64,000 bases of DNA, taken from the NCBI RefSeq assembly GCF_032452875.1, contig NC_083885.1:31723925-31787924 (forward strand), read 5' to 3'. Source of the DNA: Bos javanicus. Its lineage: Eukaryota > Chordata > Mammalia > Artiodactyla > Bovidae. The notes beneath the pieces were generated by a model. The model was not told where the DNA came from. It saw only the letters and a list, made by a program, of their open reading frames with translations, and ran no database searches. Of the stretch, positions 47,011 to 59,561 are shown in pieces. The position numbers and the translations under genes were made by a program. How positions within the stretch are numbered: the first letter of the stretch is position 1; each line of letters starts with the position of its first letter.

Positions 47011-47379
47011 TACTGAGGAACAAATTCTCAGCTGAGGAATATACCACTGAAGTGTTAACTATATATGTATTAATTTGACCTTGCCAAGTTGTAAACCCCA
47101 TGACAGAATACTTAGAATTTCCAACAACATTCCAAATGGAATGGTAGAGAAGTCAACACCTGAAGTCTAACTGGGGCAGTAGTTACACAGTCCAGTTGTT
47201 CAACAAACTGTCACCAAGCACTATGCACAAGACAAACTTTTAGACCCTGTAGAAACAAAAAGTAATCTATAGTTCATAAAGAGTAAGATTGTTTCAAGGT
47301 TCAGAAGCAATGTCATAAGTACCAAAAAGGTGGAAGTCAAATGGCGTATTGGCTACACCAACTTAGTTTTTTTTTTTTT
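47011..47379. other. Intergenic, partly L2-like
   Basis: 'caaactgtcaccaagcacta' and 'accctgtagaaacaaaaag' (about 47205-47290) recall an L2 fragment. Ends in a poly(T) run at 47369-47380. Confidence 0.35.
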
Positions 47380-48200
47380 TAATAATAAAACTGCTAATTT
47401 ATAATTTAAAACATTATTTTTAAAACTTTCTTACTGCATAATCATTTTCCAAGAGAACAGTTATGTAAATAATCTTTTCCAAATGGACTTCCACCTATTA
47501 GGTGGATAGTCTATTGACTATTATATTTAGCTTTGTCAGATAAATGGATGATATCTGTCCTTGCCTCATTTGCTTTCCTCAATAGTTATTCAATGAAAAT
47601 AAATAATTCACCTAAATTGTCACAGACTGAAATTCAGGATCTCTGCTCACTCCAGCCATGAATTTAGGTAGTAACAGTATAATTACTTGTTAATTGTTCT
47701 TTGATTACATTTACCTTTATCTGTCACAACTTGAACAGGTACCCTAATTGCAACTCAGATAATAGTGTTCCTCCATCATGCTACATTCAGCTTAACTGCA
47801 ATGAAGAATAGAGGTATTTAATTCTTTTGAGACATGATCATCTCATTCTGGACATTAAAGAATTTTAAAGAGAATCAGTTATTAATGAGGAAAGCTCATG
47901 CTATTTGCTCTTGTCCAAAAGGGACATTTATCAGAAGACACAGTAATGCGTTAATGTAAAAAGACGCTCTAAAATTACACATCTAATTGCAAGCTTGTTT
48001 TGATCTATTCTTTGTATAAAGGATGACTTGTGACTGAAATCTTTTTAGAGTAATGGTAATTGGGACAGCATGGATCACTGACAAGCACAACTAATATTGT
48101 TTATAACTGTCAATACACCGATGCCTTCTTAATGAGACAACTTTTAGCCCGAGGGAAAAGGATTTAGTTAACCAAATGGAGGAAAAAAAAAAAAAACTGA
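47380..48200. other. Repeat-free AT-rich block, candidate conserved noncoding element
   Basis: About 800 bp with no recognisable repeat and no coding frame, but rich in homeodomain-type cores (TAATTA/TTAATT, for example 47680-47700, 'taattacttgttaattg') and CTGTCA-type sites (47640s, 47720s, 48108). Function unknown. Confidence 0.3.
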
Positions 48201-48618
48201 CAAGTATTTTCTTAGACTAGCTTATCTGATTCTCTCCTCCCCTCTCTATCACTTAATTTTAAGGAAAAAAGTTAGTAGATGCTTTACGCTGGTGGTTAGT
48301 CTGTTTATAAAATATGACAGTACTTTGGTCCTATGCCCTGCTTAGCAGAGGTCACAGGTCCTGCTTGTCCTAGTCACAGAGATAATCCTGAACAGGAAAA
48401 AGGATACATTTGAAGCTATCCTCATCCCCTTTGGTGGAAGAGACAACTTTGGGGCCTGAAATGAAAATTTACTTCCCACAAATCACCATGTCTTAATCCT
48501 CCCTTTAGTTCTAGTTTCTTGGAGAGGAACCTGAGTTAGCTAGTCTTTTTGAAAGATATAAGCTAACTCAAACAGAAGGTGGGTGGGAGACTGGTCTATT
48601 TTGAGACAAATGTGTTAA

Positions 48619-48681
48619 AGAAATATATGGCAAAACCAACACAATATTGTAAAGTTAAAAAATAAAATTAAAAAAATATAG
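48619..48681 (+). mobile_element. Ruminant L1 3' end, ~60 bp
   Basis: ATATATGGCAAAACCAACAC and AATATTGTAAAGTTAAA with an AAATAAAA tail are the last bases of the ruminant L1 family. A-runs follow at 48687-48701 and 48717-48734. Confidence 0.75.
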
Positions 48682-49006
48682 CATCAAAAAAAAAAAAAAA
48701 GAGTTTCAAAAGGCCAAAAAAAAAAAAAAAAAAGAAGAAGTAGTGGTAATACCTCAAGCAAAGCTTCCATGATAGTAGCTGATATTAACAATGAGTGCTT
48801 GAGAAATGTGAATACAGGACTAAAGTTTGATACTGTATGATTCTTTTGTTGCCTTTCTTTTCCAGTAGGAAGTCCAACTTCCTCTAGTACCAATTAGCAT
48901 GGTATGCATACTTAGTGGTATATATTATATATACCATAATTTATTATAGAAGGTGATAAGGTAATGAGTTACACTGAGGTTATATGCAGGGACTTTGGAG
49001 TTCGCT

Positions 49007-49711
49007 CCAAAGGTTCATATCCGTTCAGTTGAGTCAGTCGTGTCCAACTCTTTGTGACGCCGTGGACTGAAGCACGCCAGGCCTCCCTGTCCATCACCAA
49101 CACTCAGAGCTTGCTCAAACTCATGTCCATCAAGTTGGTGATGCAATCCAGCCATCTCATCTTCTGTCGGCCCCTTCTCCTCCTGCCTTCAATCTTTCCC
49201 AGCATCAGGGTCTTTTCAAATGAGTCAGTTCTTTACATCAGGTGGCCAAAGTATTGGAGTTTTCAGCTTCGACATCAGTCCTTCCCATGAATATTCAGGA
49301 CTGATTTCCTTTAGGATGGACTGGTTGGATCTCCTTGCAGTCCAAGGGACTCTCAAGAGTCTTCTCCAACTCTATAGTTCAAAAGCATCAATTCTTTGGT
49401 GCTCAGCTTTCTTTATAATTCAACTCTCACATCTATACATGACTACTGGAAAAACCGTAGCTTTGACCAGACAGACCTTTCTTGGCAAAGTAATGTCTCT
49501 GCTTTTTAATAGGCTGTCTAGGTTGGTCATAACTTTTCTTCCAAGGAGCAAGTGTCTTTTCATTTCATGGCCAATGTAGACAGCATATTAAAAAGCAGAG
49601 ACATTAGTTTGCTGACAAAGTTCTGACTAGTCAAAGCTATGGTTTTTCCAGTAGTCATGTATGGATGTGAGAGTTGGAATATAAAAACAGCTGAACACCA
49701 AAGGTTCATAT
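49007..49711 (-). mobile_element. BovB LINE with inverted, duplicated 5' end
   Basis: Minus-strand BovB from the tail (GTTCAGTTGAGTCAGTCG at 49023) to about 49568, followed without a gap by a plus-strand BovB segment 49569-49702. The second segment covers the same part of the element as 49394-49526 (from 'tagacagcatattaaaaagc' to 'gaacaccaaagg'), so the ends form inverted repeats of about 133 bp with about 42 bp between. CCAAAGGTTCATAT at 49007-49020 and 49698-49711 is a 14-bp flanking duplication (its first bases could belong to the BovB), which makes one insertion event likely. Confidence 0.9.
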
Positions 49712-50014
49712 AATTGTAGCCAAAATTACTTTTACCCTTTTGAAACTCAATTTCTGAAAATATAACATTTGGAGAATAGAAGCAATAATGTACACTATTA
49801 TTGTAAATTTTGATTGGGATAATGTACATAAACTACTTACAACAGTACCTGGCACATAGAATATATATTATTATAATACTATAATATTATAGTTAAACTT
49901 ATGCCATGATCTGAATGTCTAGTGTCAAGACTATTATTCTCTAAGTTCTGCATCCTATCTTAAATACATTTAAATCTTTTGCTATAATGTGAATAGATTT
50001 CATTACACTGTACA

Positions 50015-50052
<38 letters not shown>

Positions 50053-50299
50053 TATTTAAAATGGTAAACTTCTCTTATTCTAGGTTTTTGCATTTTCCAT
50101 AAGTAGTGACATTTTCACAGTGACTGTAGTCTTTAAATGATTTTTCTCAGTCTTATTGACATACGTATCGATTTCTAAATTTATTTGCCAAAAAATGTTA
50201 ATATTGGTGGACCTGTAACTTTGTAAGCTGATTATTAGATATAAAGAGGAAATGCATTCCAAAATTCTAGTTCTTGTCTTATCTTCTTAAATTAACTGC
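49712..50299. other. Intergenic AT-rich
   Basis: No gene recognised. TA-rich patch 49861-49895 next to a MIR-like 'cagtacctggcacatagaa'. Confidence 0.4.
50016..50053. repeat. Compound (GT)n(GA)n microsatellite
   Basis: About 14 GT units followed by GAGAGAGA. Confidence 0.95.
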
Positions 50300-50745
50300 T
50301 TAAGATGAAATTTATATACCTAAAATTCACCCATTGCATGTGTATATATAGAGAGTAAATTCATATTCAGTAAATTTATACTAATACATAGCCAATACCC
50401 AGTTTTATAACAGTTCCATCACTCCAAAAAAAGTGTTTCATGTCTATTTGAATGTCAATCCCCACTCTCACCCCAACTTCAAGCAACCACTGATATGCTT
50501 TCTATCTCTATAATTTTGCCTCTTCCAAAATTGCATATAAATGGACCCATAAAGTAAATAGTTTGTGTGTGTGTGTCTGATTTCTTTCATTTAGCATGCT
50601 GTTGAACTTTGTCCATGTTGTGCACATCTATGTTTTTTTTTTAATATCCAACTATATTATATTATATAGATATACCTCATTTTGTTTATCCATTTAAGTA
50701 CTGATACATATTTGGATTATTTCCAGTTTGAAGTTAAAACAAAAT
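50300..50745 (+). repeat. Old L1 3'-UTR fragment
   Basis: Ordered motifs 'aagcaaccactgatatgctt', 'tctctataattttgcctctt', 'atataaatggacccata', 'tttcatttagcatgctg', 'cattttgtttatccattta' and 'ttggattatttccagttt' match a well-known L1M 3'-UTR block. Confidence 0.75.
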
Positions 50746-50801
50746 ACTGTCAAAAATATTTCTTCCTCTACCTTTCTCTTTGAATAAGTCCTATGAAATC
50801 T

Positions 50802-50936
50802 GATGGGGAGGGAGGTGGGAAGGGGGTTCAGGATGGGGAACACATGTACACTTATGGCAGATTCATGTCAATGTATGGTAAAACCAATACAATATTGTAA
50901 AGTAAAATAAATTAATTAAATAAATAAAAAAATGAG
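50802..50936 (+). mobile_element. Ruminant L1 3' end, ~135 bp
   Basis: G-rich 'gggaagggggttcagg' and 'gatggggaacacatgta', then 'ggtaaaaccaatacaatatt' and an AAATAAATAAAA tail: the 3' UTR end of the ruminant L1. Truncated; no coding part. Confidence 0.85.
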
Positions 50937-50939
50937 GCT

Positions 50940-52830
50940 ACTCTTTTCAGAGAAATATAAATGTGTACCTTGCCAAAAAAAGCAATGATTCAGTTTCAAG
51001 TTTCATAGGCTTCTAGAACCCCAAAAGTCATCTATGATTCCCTGGATCCAGACTAAAAGACCATTCCTAAGAACATGCAGATCATTACTTTAAGATACAG
51101 AGAAAATTTCTTGTTTCCTTATACAAAATTATAATTATACTGTGTGTTTTAGAGAAACATACACATAATGGAGCAATTGACTTCCAAAGAACTACAACCT
51201 TTGGTCAAGCTAATCCTGATAAACCACACATAAGCAGAAAGGCCAGGGGACAAGAAACAGCTATGAGCTGTGACATCTGCTATGTTGACAATGTACAGAC
51301 AAGGCACTAAAGAAATCTATACCCTAGCAAGACATGTCAATATCATGATTTGATTTCAAGTCCTGAATCCTGAATAAAGAAGTGACACACATCATCAACA
51401 GTCAATGATCACTGTTTGAGGGAATGTCTAGGATATACGCAAACAGTTGGGAAGAAGATGGAGAGTGCCAAGTATGGTGTCTGCCCAGAACAAACCTGGA
51501 GTTCCCTGGTACTCAGAAATTACACAGAAAAACTCTTTTTACTGAGCTTTCAAAAAAAAAAAAAATAGCACCTAAGTGCCAATTTCAATATCACTGGAGT
51601 CATTTACTTCCTATAAGATTTATGGAGCTGAGTTGTTTCTAAAAATAGGACATAATTATGTGCATATGTTGCCTAACACAGATTAGGTATTTAATTCATT
51701 ATGGCTGTTAGGACTTGTCCCATTCCATTAAAATCCTGATGTAATAGCTGGGGAATCCGATGTATAAATAAATAACTGCAAATAATTGATTTGGTGAAGG
51801 AATAGACAACATCTTTCCAAGCAGAAACGGGGAGCAGCTGTGGCAACTCTGGATGCGCGGGGGTGGGATTGGATGACATACTTAAAGAGCAGCAAAGAAA
51901 GACAGATTTGGAAGAAGAGCAGAAGTTCACAGAGTGGGTCAGTGGTAAAGATTAAACAGAATATTTAGGCAAAGGAAAAGTGTATAGAAAGACATGGACA
52001 CGTGGAAATGTGTGAAGTATTCAAGGAGCAACGAGTTTTCAAATGTGGCTGCAATGGATACAACAAAACAAATGCAGTGGAGTTTAGGTTTAGCACTTTG
52101 AGCAGGCAGATGGGACAATCCAGCGATCCCTGCTCATGCCCTATGTTATTGTTTTCAGAGAGATGTTATCATAGCCTGTATTTGCATGACACTTCATGCT
52201 GCAGAAAACTTCTCATTTAGAATTATCTAATTTGCTCCTTAACTACCTGGAGATGGAGGTGACAAAAGAATCTTTGGCCTAATTTTTAACCAGGAAGCCT
52301 TTCCTGAGAGAGGTTAATTGATTTTCCTCACTCATACAGGCAGGTAGTTGTCTGATTTAAAGTTAACACTACTAACTGTAAATGTAATGGTGCTTTTCAA
52401 TTGTCCTTGGATTTTGAAGTCAGATTGAGTATTACTACAGAGAAATGGAAGATTTCCAACAATGGTGATGATGACTATATTAACTCACAAGATTATTTGA
52501 TTGTTTATTCTCTAGGTTATGTATTCTCAAATATTGAATATATTAGATTCTATTGTATTAATCTCTATTGCAGGTTGAATAAATTACTTCTAGTCTGAAA
52601 TCAGAGTGGACCTCATGCCAGACACTTTAATGAACAATGAGAAAAAGAAGATAAGATATATTGAGTAGTTTTTTCAGAAGCTTGCTCTTGGAAGATGGTT
52701 TGGAATGACCCTACTATTATATAGGATTATTATGTAAATTGAATATACTTATTATACAACATTTCCCCAAATTTGAATTGCTTGTCAACAATCTAAGAGT
52801 TACGGAAAATCAAAACTATCAGTTAAAATT
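50940..52830. other. Intergenic with a MIR-like relic
   Basis: No gene recognised. About 52170-52365 resembles a plus-strand MIR ('gaaaacttctcatttagaa', 'gattttcctcactcataca'). Rest unassigned. Confidence 0.4.
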
Positions 52831-52833
52831 TCC

Positions 52834-52858
52834 GTCTCCCTCTCTCTCCCTCCCTCCC

Positions 52859-52928
<70 letters not shown>
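52834..52928. repeat. Compound (TC)n(AC)n microsatellite
   Basis: TCCC/TC-rich tract, about 17 TC units, directly joined to about 17 AC units. Confidence 0.97.
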
Positions 52929-52932
<4 letters not shown>

Positions 52933-53358
52933 CACTTTAAAGATCACTAAAACATAATACATCCTTTTTGCTAGAAACTTGTTCTCCAGAATGCCGAGGT
53001 ACATGTTATATCACATTATAGTTGAGTAGGAATTACTATGGAAATGTTCAGTTGTAGTCTTTGTAGCACAGACATCTTCTTACCAGAAATGGCTACCTGC
53101 TGCCTGATGGGCTGCCTCCTGTGAAAGATGCCCCCCGGTTCCCTTCAGTCTTTCTCTACAACTACACCTGTGTGATCTGCTGCATTTGTCAAACCAAAAA
53201 AAGACAAGGAATATTGACAAAGAGAAAGTATGTTGTTATTTTTACCTTCAAAGGATAGAATTCATTGAAGTATTTACGAGGGAAGAAGAAAATAAAATTA
53301 TCTATAAACTAAAACATTTTTTTTTGCAAATTTAAGCATTCACTTTCATTACTATATT
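52929..53358. other. Intergenic
   Basis: No gene or repeat recognised. Confidence 0.4.
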
Positions 53359-53565
53359 GGGCTTCCCCAGTGGCTCAGTGGTAAAGAATCCGCCTCCAAT
53401 TCAAGAGACAGAGGTTCGATCCCTGGGTCCGGAAGATCCCCTGGATAAGGGCATGGCAACCCACTCCAGTATTCTTGCCTGGAGAATCTCATGGACTGAG
53501 AAGCCTGGCGGGCTATAGTCCATAGAGCCGCAAAGAGTCAGACACGACTGAAGTGACTTAGCACT
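53359..53565 (+). mobile_element. Bov-tA SINE
   Basis: Head GGGCTTCCCCAGTGGCTCAG, B box GGTTCGATCCC, tail ACTGAAGTGACTTAGCAC. Well preserved. Confidence 0.94.
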
Positions 53566-53715
53566 CGTCCACAAGGTGAACTTCTCAAAGGACTGTTTTA
53601 AGTGTTTAGAGTACTGAATAAGAAAGGGTTCCCTATTCTCAAGGTTTTTTTTTTTTTTTTTCATGGAGAAGGGAGGTGGGGGAGAGAAACAAATAAATGG
53701 GTAACCGCCTGAAAA

Positions 53716-53919
53716 TGTCCCTGGTGGCTCAGATGCTCAAGAATTTACCTGCAAAATGGGAGACCTGGGTTTGATCCCTGGGTTGGGAAGATCCCTGGAG
53801 GAGGGCATGGCAACCCACTCCAGTATTCTTGCCTGGAGAATCTCCATGGTCAGAGGAGCCAGGTGGGCTACAGTCCATAGAGTCACAAAGAGTCGGACAG
53901 GACTGAGCAACTAAGCACA
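53716..53919 (+). mobile_element. Bov-tA SINE
   Basis: Head GTCCCTGGTGGCTCAGATGC, tail GACTGAGCAACTAAGCACAG. Separated from the previous Bov-tA by 150 bp that includes a poly(T) run at 53646-53661. Confidence 0.93.
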
Positions 53920-56900
53920 GTACAGTGTTAGAGTCTATGGCAGGGTTATCATACAGCCCTGTCAGATATTTAGGACAAATTCATATAAATGGAGAAAGTT
54001 TGAACCTTTTAGAATTAACTGAAATTAGAGACCTAGAAATTATGAACTGAAAAAAGGAATTTCTAGAAAGTGAATCAGCTAGTAAAGTGTTTTTTCCTGA
54101 GTTAAGTTAAATGGCTGAGCAAAAGGACCTCATAGATGCCATGCAAGGAGAACTAAAAAAGAGGCTGCAAAAGGGAATTTTTCTACAAACTCATGAATTG
54201 GGAATTACAGTTTACCCATTCAGTACATTTTTTCCTGAACTCCTTATCCCTTAGTGGCTGCAGGTGGAGTGAGATTAAAATAGATATGGTCCATGCCCCC
54301 TTAGAGGATATGAAACTGTCTAGTGGAGGAGGCAGACAATTCAAATAATCACACAAATAAACATGCAATTAATGCAATTTTATAAGGTTAATGAAGACTT
54401 TCAGAGTGGGATGCAAGACTTTTCGCCTTCAGGTCTTACTGAGCCATCAAAGCATGGGAGAATGAAAGTCAAATGTTCTTCAAGATTATATTTTTAAACT
54501 ATATATGATAAAGTTGCATCATCAGAACTGGATTTGATTCAAGCCATCTTCACCTTAGCTTATCTTTCAAAATCAGCAGCAGTGGGATGAAGAGATGCAG
54601 AAAATTTTAGTAGAACTCTCAGAAGGAAATGCAGTTGATGGTACATGAGGGGCAAGTGAAGAGAAGGAATTTACTGAGTTTATACCAATATTGACAGAAG
54701 CAAAATGCAGCCATGCTTTGTTTGTGAAAAGCCCAAGAGAAGAAAGTGGAATGTTGAAAGCAGAATTCAACTCAGCTTTCTCCCTCAGATTGGAGAAATA
54801 CAAAAGTGTACCCTTGAATAACTAACATATTTTCAAGATTTAGTTCAATTTTAAATATAGACTAGAAAGTTTTCAACAAATATAGCATTTGTTTCCAATT
54901 TAATATTTACATTAACATTAACATTTTCTCACTTGGGTGATAGGTGACCTATTCACAATGCTAATGAAGAGCTACTCTTCATTTGCTCATCAAAACATTC
55001 AATGAATAATTTCAATATATTAGGGACTGCAATAGGCATTTAGTAACCATAGTGGAAAGGAGAGAAGTCCCTGTCCTTACCTGGTGTATATAGTTTACTG
55101 GAGAAGCAGACATTGACTACATTGTGACAATGGTGTGATGATAGTTTCAAGCCCTAAAGGTTAAGGTAGGATAGAGGGAAACATATTCAATGAAAGTTTT
55201 TATTAGGAAAAACAGCAAAGATTGAAAGGTCTGCAAAATTAAGCATAGGGTAGCTATGCTGTCAAGCAGAAAGGCAGGGATAGCTTCAAACATTCTATTG
55301 CATTCCATATTCAGGAGAAAAAGATCCTTCCTGATGGCCATAGAAAGGAGAACAACGATCATTATTAGAAAGTTAAAAGGTGGCAGATTCATATCAATAT
55401 AAGGAATGGTTCACTACTAATTAAGACCATTTGATAATGTAGAAGTCTGAGTATGGATGTAGAGAAGTTGTTACTGGAAGCATTCACAGTCAAGTTGGAA
55501 GAACTCTTCAAAATGGGTTCTGAGTGTATAGATTCAAACAGAAAGGGGCCAGACAGTGCACATATATGAACTCAGAGAGGTGAAAAAAATTAAGAAAGAT
55601 GAACCAATTGGAGAAAACACACATTATATAGAGCTTTCACTTTTATATGGTATTCATTTTACACTTATAAAGCATTTATGCAAAAAAGAAGAACATTTTA
55701 AGGTGTTAGAAGATTTTAGTTTGGTGTACTTTCCCACCAGCATAGGTTAGTGACCCTTGTTAGGTTATGTGAAATGTAAATGGGCAGCTAAATTAGAGTA
55801 CCTGAAGTCACTATTTTCCTTCATACCCTGATATTGGTTTTAAAATTCATTGATAACATTCTAGGATTTTGAGAAGTACATTGCTAAACACAGACAATTT
55901 GCTGAAGTTCTCTAAATTATACCTTGTTTGTAACCACTGATGTATATAAAAGAACCCAGAACACTCACTAGCTGTGATGCTCCAAGTGTTCAAGCTCATT
56001 ACTGAATCTTGGTTTCCCCACTTGCAATTTGGGAAACTGCTCTTCAGCGGAGAGAAGTAGCCACGGTCCTGAAAGTTAGCAGTCTTACTGAATGAGCCAC
56101 AGCTTTGTCTGGGCACACAGCAGGGATGGGGAAGATAAGGCATATAGTCCTCTTACCCCAGTGATCCCTACACTGCCATTGCCACCTTGCTCCTATTGTC
56201 AGATACCACTCTCGTGACTTCTCCCCACCTGGTCCATATAATCTTCAGGTAGGACTAGATAGGAACTTGCATGACCCCATCTCCTAGTTGCTTAGCTCAT
56301 AAATGATCACCTTATACAAATTAGGTCAATCATCCTGATTCCCACTGACCACTTTGCCCTAGAAATAGATGTGGGCTGTGCCGATAACTCCCTTCCCAGA
56401 CTTATTATTGGACATAGGAAAAAGAGGCTAAAGGTATACTACTAAGAATTGTCAGGTGCTATCCTTTCCATCATATTAAGAAAAAGAAAAAAAAAAAAAA
56501 ACCTGTCATGTACAGAAAGTAAGATGCATAAAACTGTCATGCAGATAGATGTCAAGGCACAAAACTGAGAGCTCCCAAAATGTCAACATCTCAACAGTTG
56601 CCCCAGTGGTCAAGCCCACCTCTCCTGATGTGGACTGGTGGTTTTATGAGATTATTCAGTATCTTCCCAAGGCTCTCTTTTTCATGTCCCTGATTTTATC
56701 ATCTATTTTACAAAGTCCTAATAAGCACATTGATATCACCTTCCTCAGAAGATGTTTTTCTAAAATATGCATTGGCAAACAAAACAAACAAAAATGGCAT
56801 GGTTTATCTTTTTCTTTTTCCTTTTTTTTACTGGAGAACTCAAACCAAAAAGAAAAATTGAATGCCCCTGATAACTAAATGACATACTTCAATTAGCTCA

Positions 56901-58206
56901 TTTACTAGACACATTCTATTAAGTGATACATTTTGCCCATTCTCATTCCAGTCCCTGTGAAGCCACAGGCTGTCCATGAGTTATTCATTAGGATGGCTAC
57001 TTAGGAAATGGCAGACTAAAGTCTGTGTTTCTCAAAAGGTCATCACCTGGATGAGTCAAAGCCTTGGCAGGATACCTAAGAGATAAGGAAAATGTAATTA
57101 ACAAAGAAATCTAGGACCACTTGCCCATATATTCCTTGTACTATGTGAACAATTGCACTAGCAATACCTGGGCAGATGTTATGAAAACAGATGGCAAACC
57201 CAGAGGAAGTACGAAATCCTGGAGAGAGGAAGCATTTCAAAGAAAGAGAGACTAAGGTTCAAATCGTGACTTGACTATTCTCATTTGAGCCTGTGATTTA
57301 GTTTCTTTGAACCTAAACTACTAACTGTAGTCATTATTGAATAATATATAAAGCACCTTGACACTAAAGTGAGATCGGGTAGATAACTTTCCAATGAGTA
57401 TTTTAAGAATATATGATAGTTTTCCTGCAATAGTTTCCCTACTCAAACTAGAGACCTATCATCAAGTCCCTTTAGGGCTGAATAATAGACAATCAAATAA
57501 ATATCTGGTACCAATTACCCATTTTAATAACACATAAGAAAAATGGTACACTAGAGAGAAAGATTAAGGGTAATAATTATAAATCATATTTACTGAGCAC
57601 CTACTTAGGCCCATCACTTTTTAAGTCACTTCCATCAATTTTATGATTTCTAAAACTTTCTAAGAAAAATACCTGAGGATTTCACCTTACATTTGTTAGA
57701 AATGGCACATATGATATATAGCAAGATTTTTCAAGGTTATCAAGGAATTGTAATAGACATAGGAAATAGAGAATTGGATAAACCAGTGTCCTTGAGGTCA
57801 AGGGGCCCAAAACAGAGAAAAAACAATCATAAGTTAATAATAGCAGCTGCTGCTTATTATGTAAATGCATATCATAAACTATTTGATATGTTTTTCATAT
57901 TTCCCTGCTTTACTAAAGAATTAACTGAGAAGCAGAGAATAATTTTATGGACCACCTCATTGTTTAGAATCTTATATGCATAATAATATCATTGGATATA
58001 AATACCACTGACTGACAAATATAGGACATTCAGTATCACAGTAATCCAAGTCAAAGTTCCAGCCAGTAAAGTGAAGTTGAACGGTTCTATGAAGACCTAC
58101 AAGACTTCTAGAACTAACACCCTGAAAGGTGTCCTTTTCATTAAATGGGAATGGAATGCAAAAATAGGAAGTCAAGAGATACCTGGAATAACAGGCAAAT
58201 TTGGCC
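53920..58206. other. Intergenic with L2/MIR relics
   Basis: No gene recognised over 4.3 kb. About 54290-54420 and 55000-55145 have L2-like order ('gaggcagacaattcaaataa'; 'agaagtccctgtccttacct'). About 57260-57375 resembles a minus MIR and 57575-57680 a plus MIR ('attactgagcacctactta', shortened). ORFs such as 56549-56878(+) and 57693-57983(+) have no recognisable motif and are taken as chance. Confidence 0.4.
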
Positions 58207-58833
58207 TTGGAGTACAAAATGAGCAGGGCAAAGCATAACAGAGTTTTACCAAGAGAATGCATTGGTCATAGCAAACACTCTCTTCCAACAACACGAGAAG
58301 ACTCTACACAAGGACATCACCAGATGGTCAACACCAAAATCAGATTGATTATATTCTTTGCAGCCAAGGATGGAGAAGTTCTATACAGTCAGCAAAAACA
58401 AGACCAGGAGCTGACTGTGGCTCAGACCACGAACACCTTATTGTCAAATTCATACTTAAGTTGAAGAAACTAGAGAAAACCACCAGAGCATTCAGATATG
58501 ATCTAAATCAAATCCCTTATGATTATACAGTGGAAGTTACAAATAGATTCAAGGAATTAGATCTCATTAGACAGAGTACCTGAAGAACTTTGGACGGAGG
58601 TCCATGACATGGTACAGGAGGCAGTGATCAAGACCATCCTCAGAAAAAGTAATGCAAAAAGGCAAAACAGTCATCTGAAGAGGCTGTACAAATAGCTGAG
58701 AAAAAAAGAGACGTGAAAGGCAAAGGAGAAAAGGAAAGATATACCCATTTGAATGCAGAGTTCCAAAGAATAGTAAGGAGAGATAGAAAGCCTTCCTCAT
58801 GATCAAAGCAAAGAAATAGAGAAAAACAATAGA

Positions 58834-59145
58834 ATGGGAAAGACTAGAGATCTCTTCAAGATAACTAGAGATAGCAAGGGAATATTTCATGCAAAGATGG
58901 GCACTACAAAGGACAGAAATGGTATGAACCTAACAGAAGCAGACAATATCAAGAAGAAGTGGCAAGAATACACAGAAGAACTTTACAAAAAAGATCTTCA
59001 TGACCCAGATAATCACGATAGTATGATCACTCACCTAGAGCCAGACATCCTGGAATGTGAAGTCAAGTGGGCCTTAGGAAGCATCACTACGAACAAAGCT
59101 AGGGGAGGTGATGGAATTCCAGTTGAGCTATTTCAAATCCTGTAA
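58834..59145 (+). pseudogene. BovB RT N-terminal fragment, 103 codons
   Basis: Linker/finger part of the BovB polyprotein (MGKTRDLFKITRD, KKDLHDPDNHD, LEPDILECEVKWAL) ending at a TAA where the other copies read Lys (ILKDD), directly before the local deletion. Internal ATG; not a gene start. Confidence 0.88.
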
Positions 59146-59288
59146 GATGATATGCCAGCAAATTTGGAAAACTCAGCAGTGGCCACAGGACTGGAAAAGG
59201 ACAGTTTCATTCCAATCCCTAAGAAAGGCAAGGGCAAAGAATTGCAAACTACCACACATATGCACTCATCTCACATGCTAGTAAAGTA

Positions 59289-59561
59289 ATGCTTAAAATT
59301 CTCCAAGCCAGGCTTCAGCAATACGTGAACCATGAACTTCCAGTTGTTCAAGCTGGTTTTAGAAAAGGCAGAGGAACCAGAGATCAAATTGCCAACATCC
59401 TCTGGATCATGGAAAAAGAAAGAGAGTTCCAGAAAAACATCTATTTCTGCTTTATTGACTATGCCAAAGCCTTTGACTGTGTGGATCACAATAAACTGTG
59501 GAAAATTCTTCAAGAGATGGGAATACCAGACCACCTGACCTGCCTCTTGAGAAACCTGTAA
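59289..59561 (+). pseudogene. BovB RT palm fragment, 90 codons
   Basis: Continues the RT after a frameshift: KILQARLQQYVN, FRKGRGTRDQIAN and motif A FIDYAKAFDCVD, stopping at a TAA where the other copies read Tyr (NLYAGQ). Confidence 0.88.
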
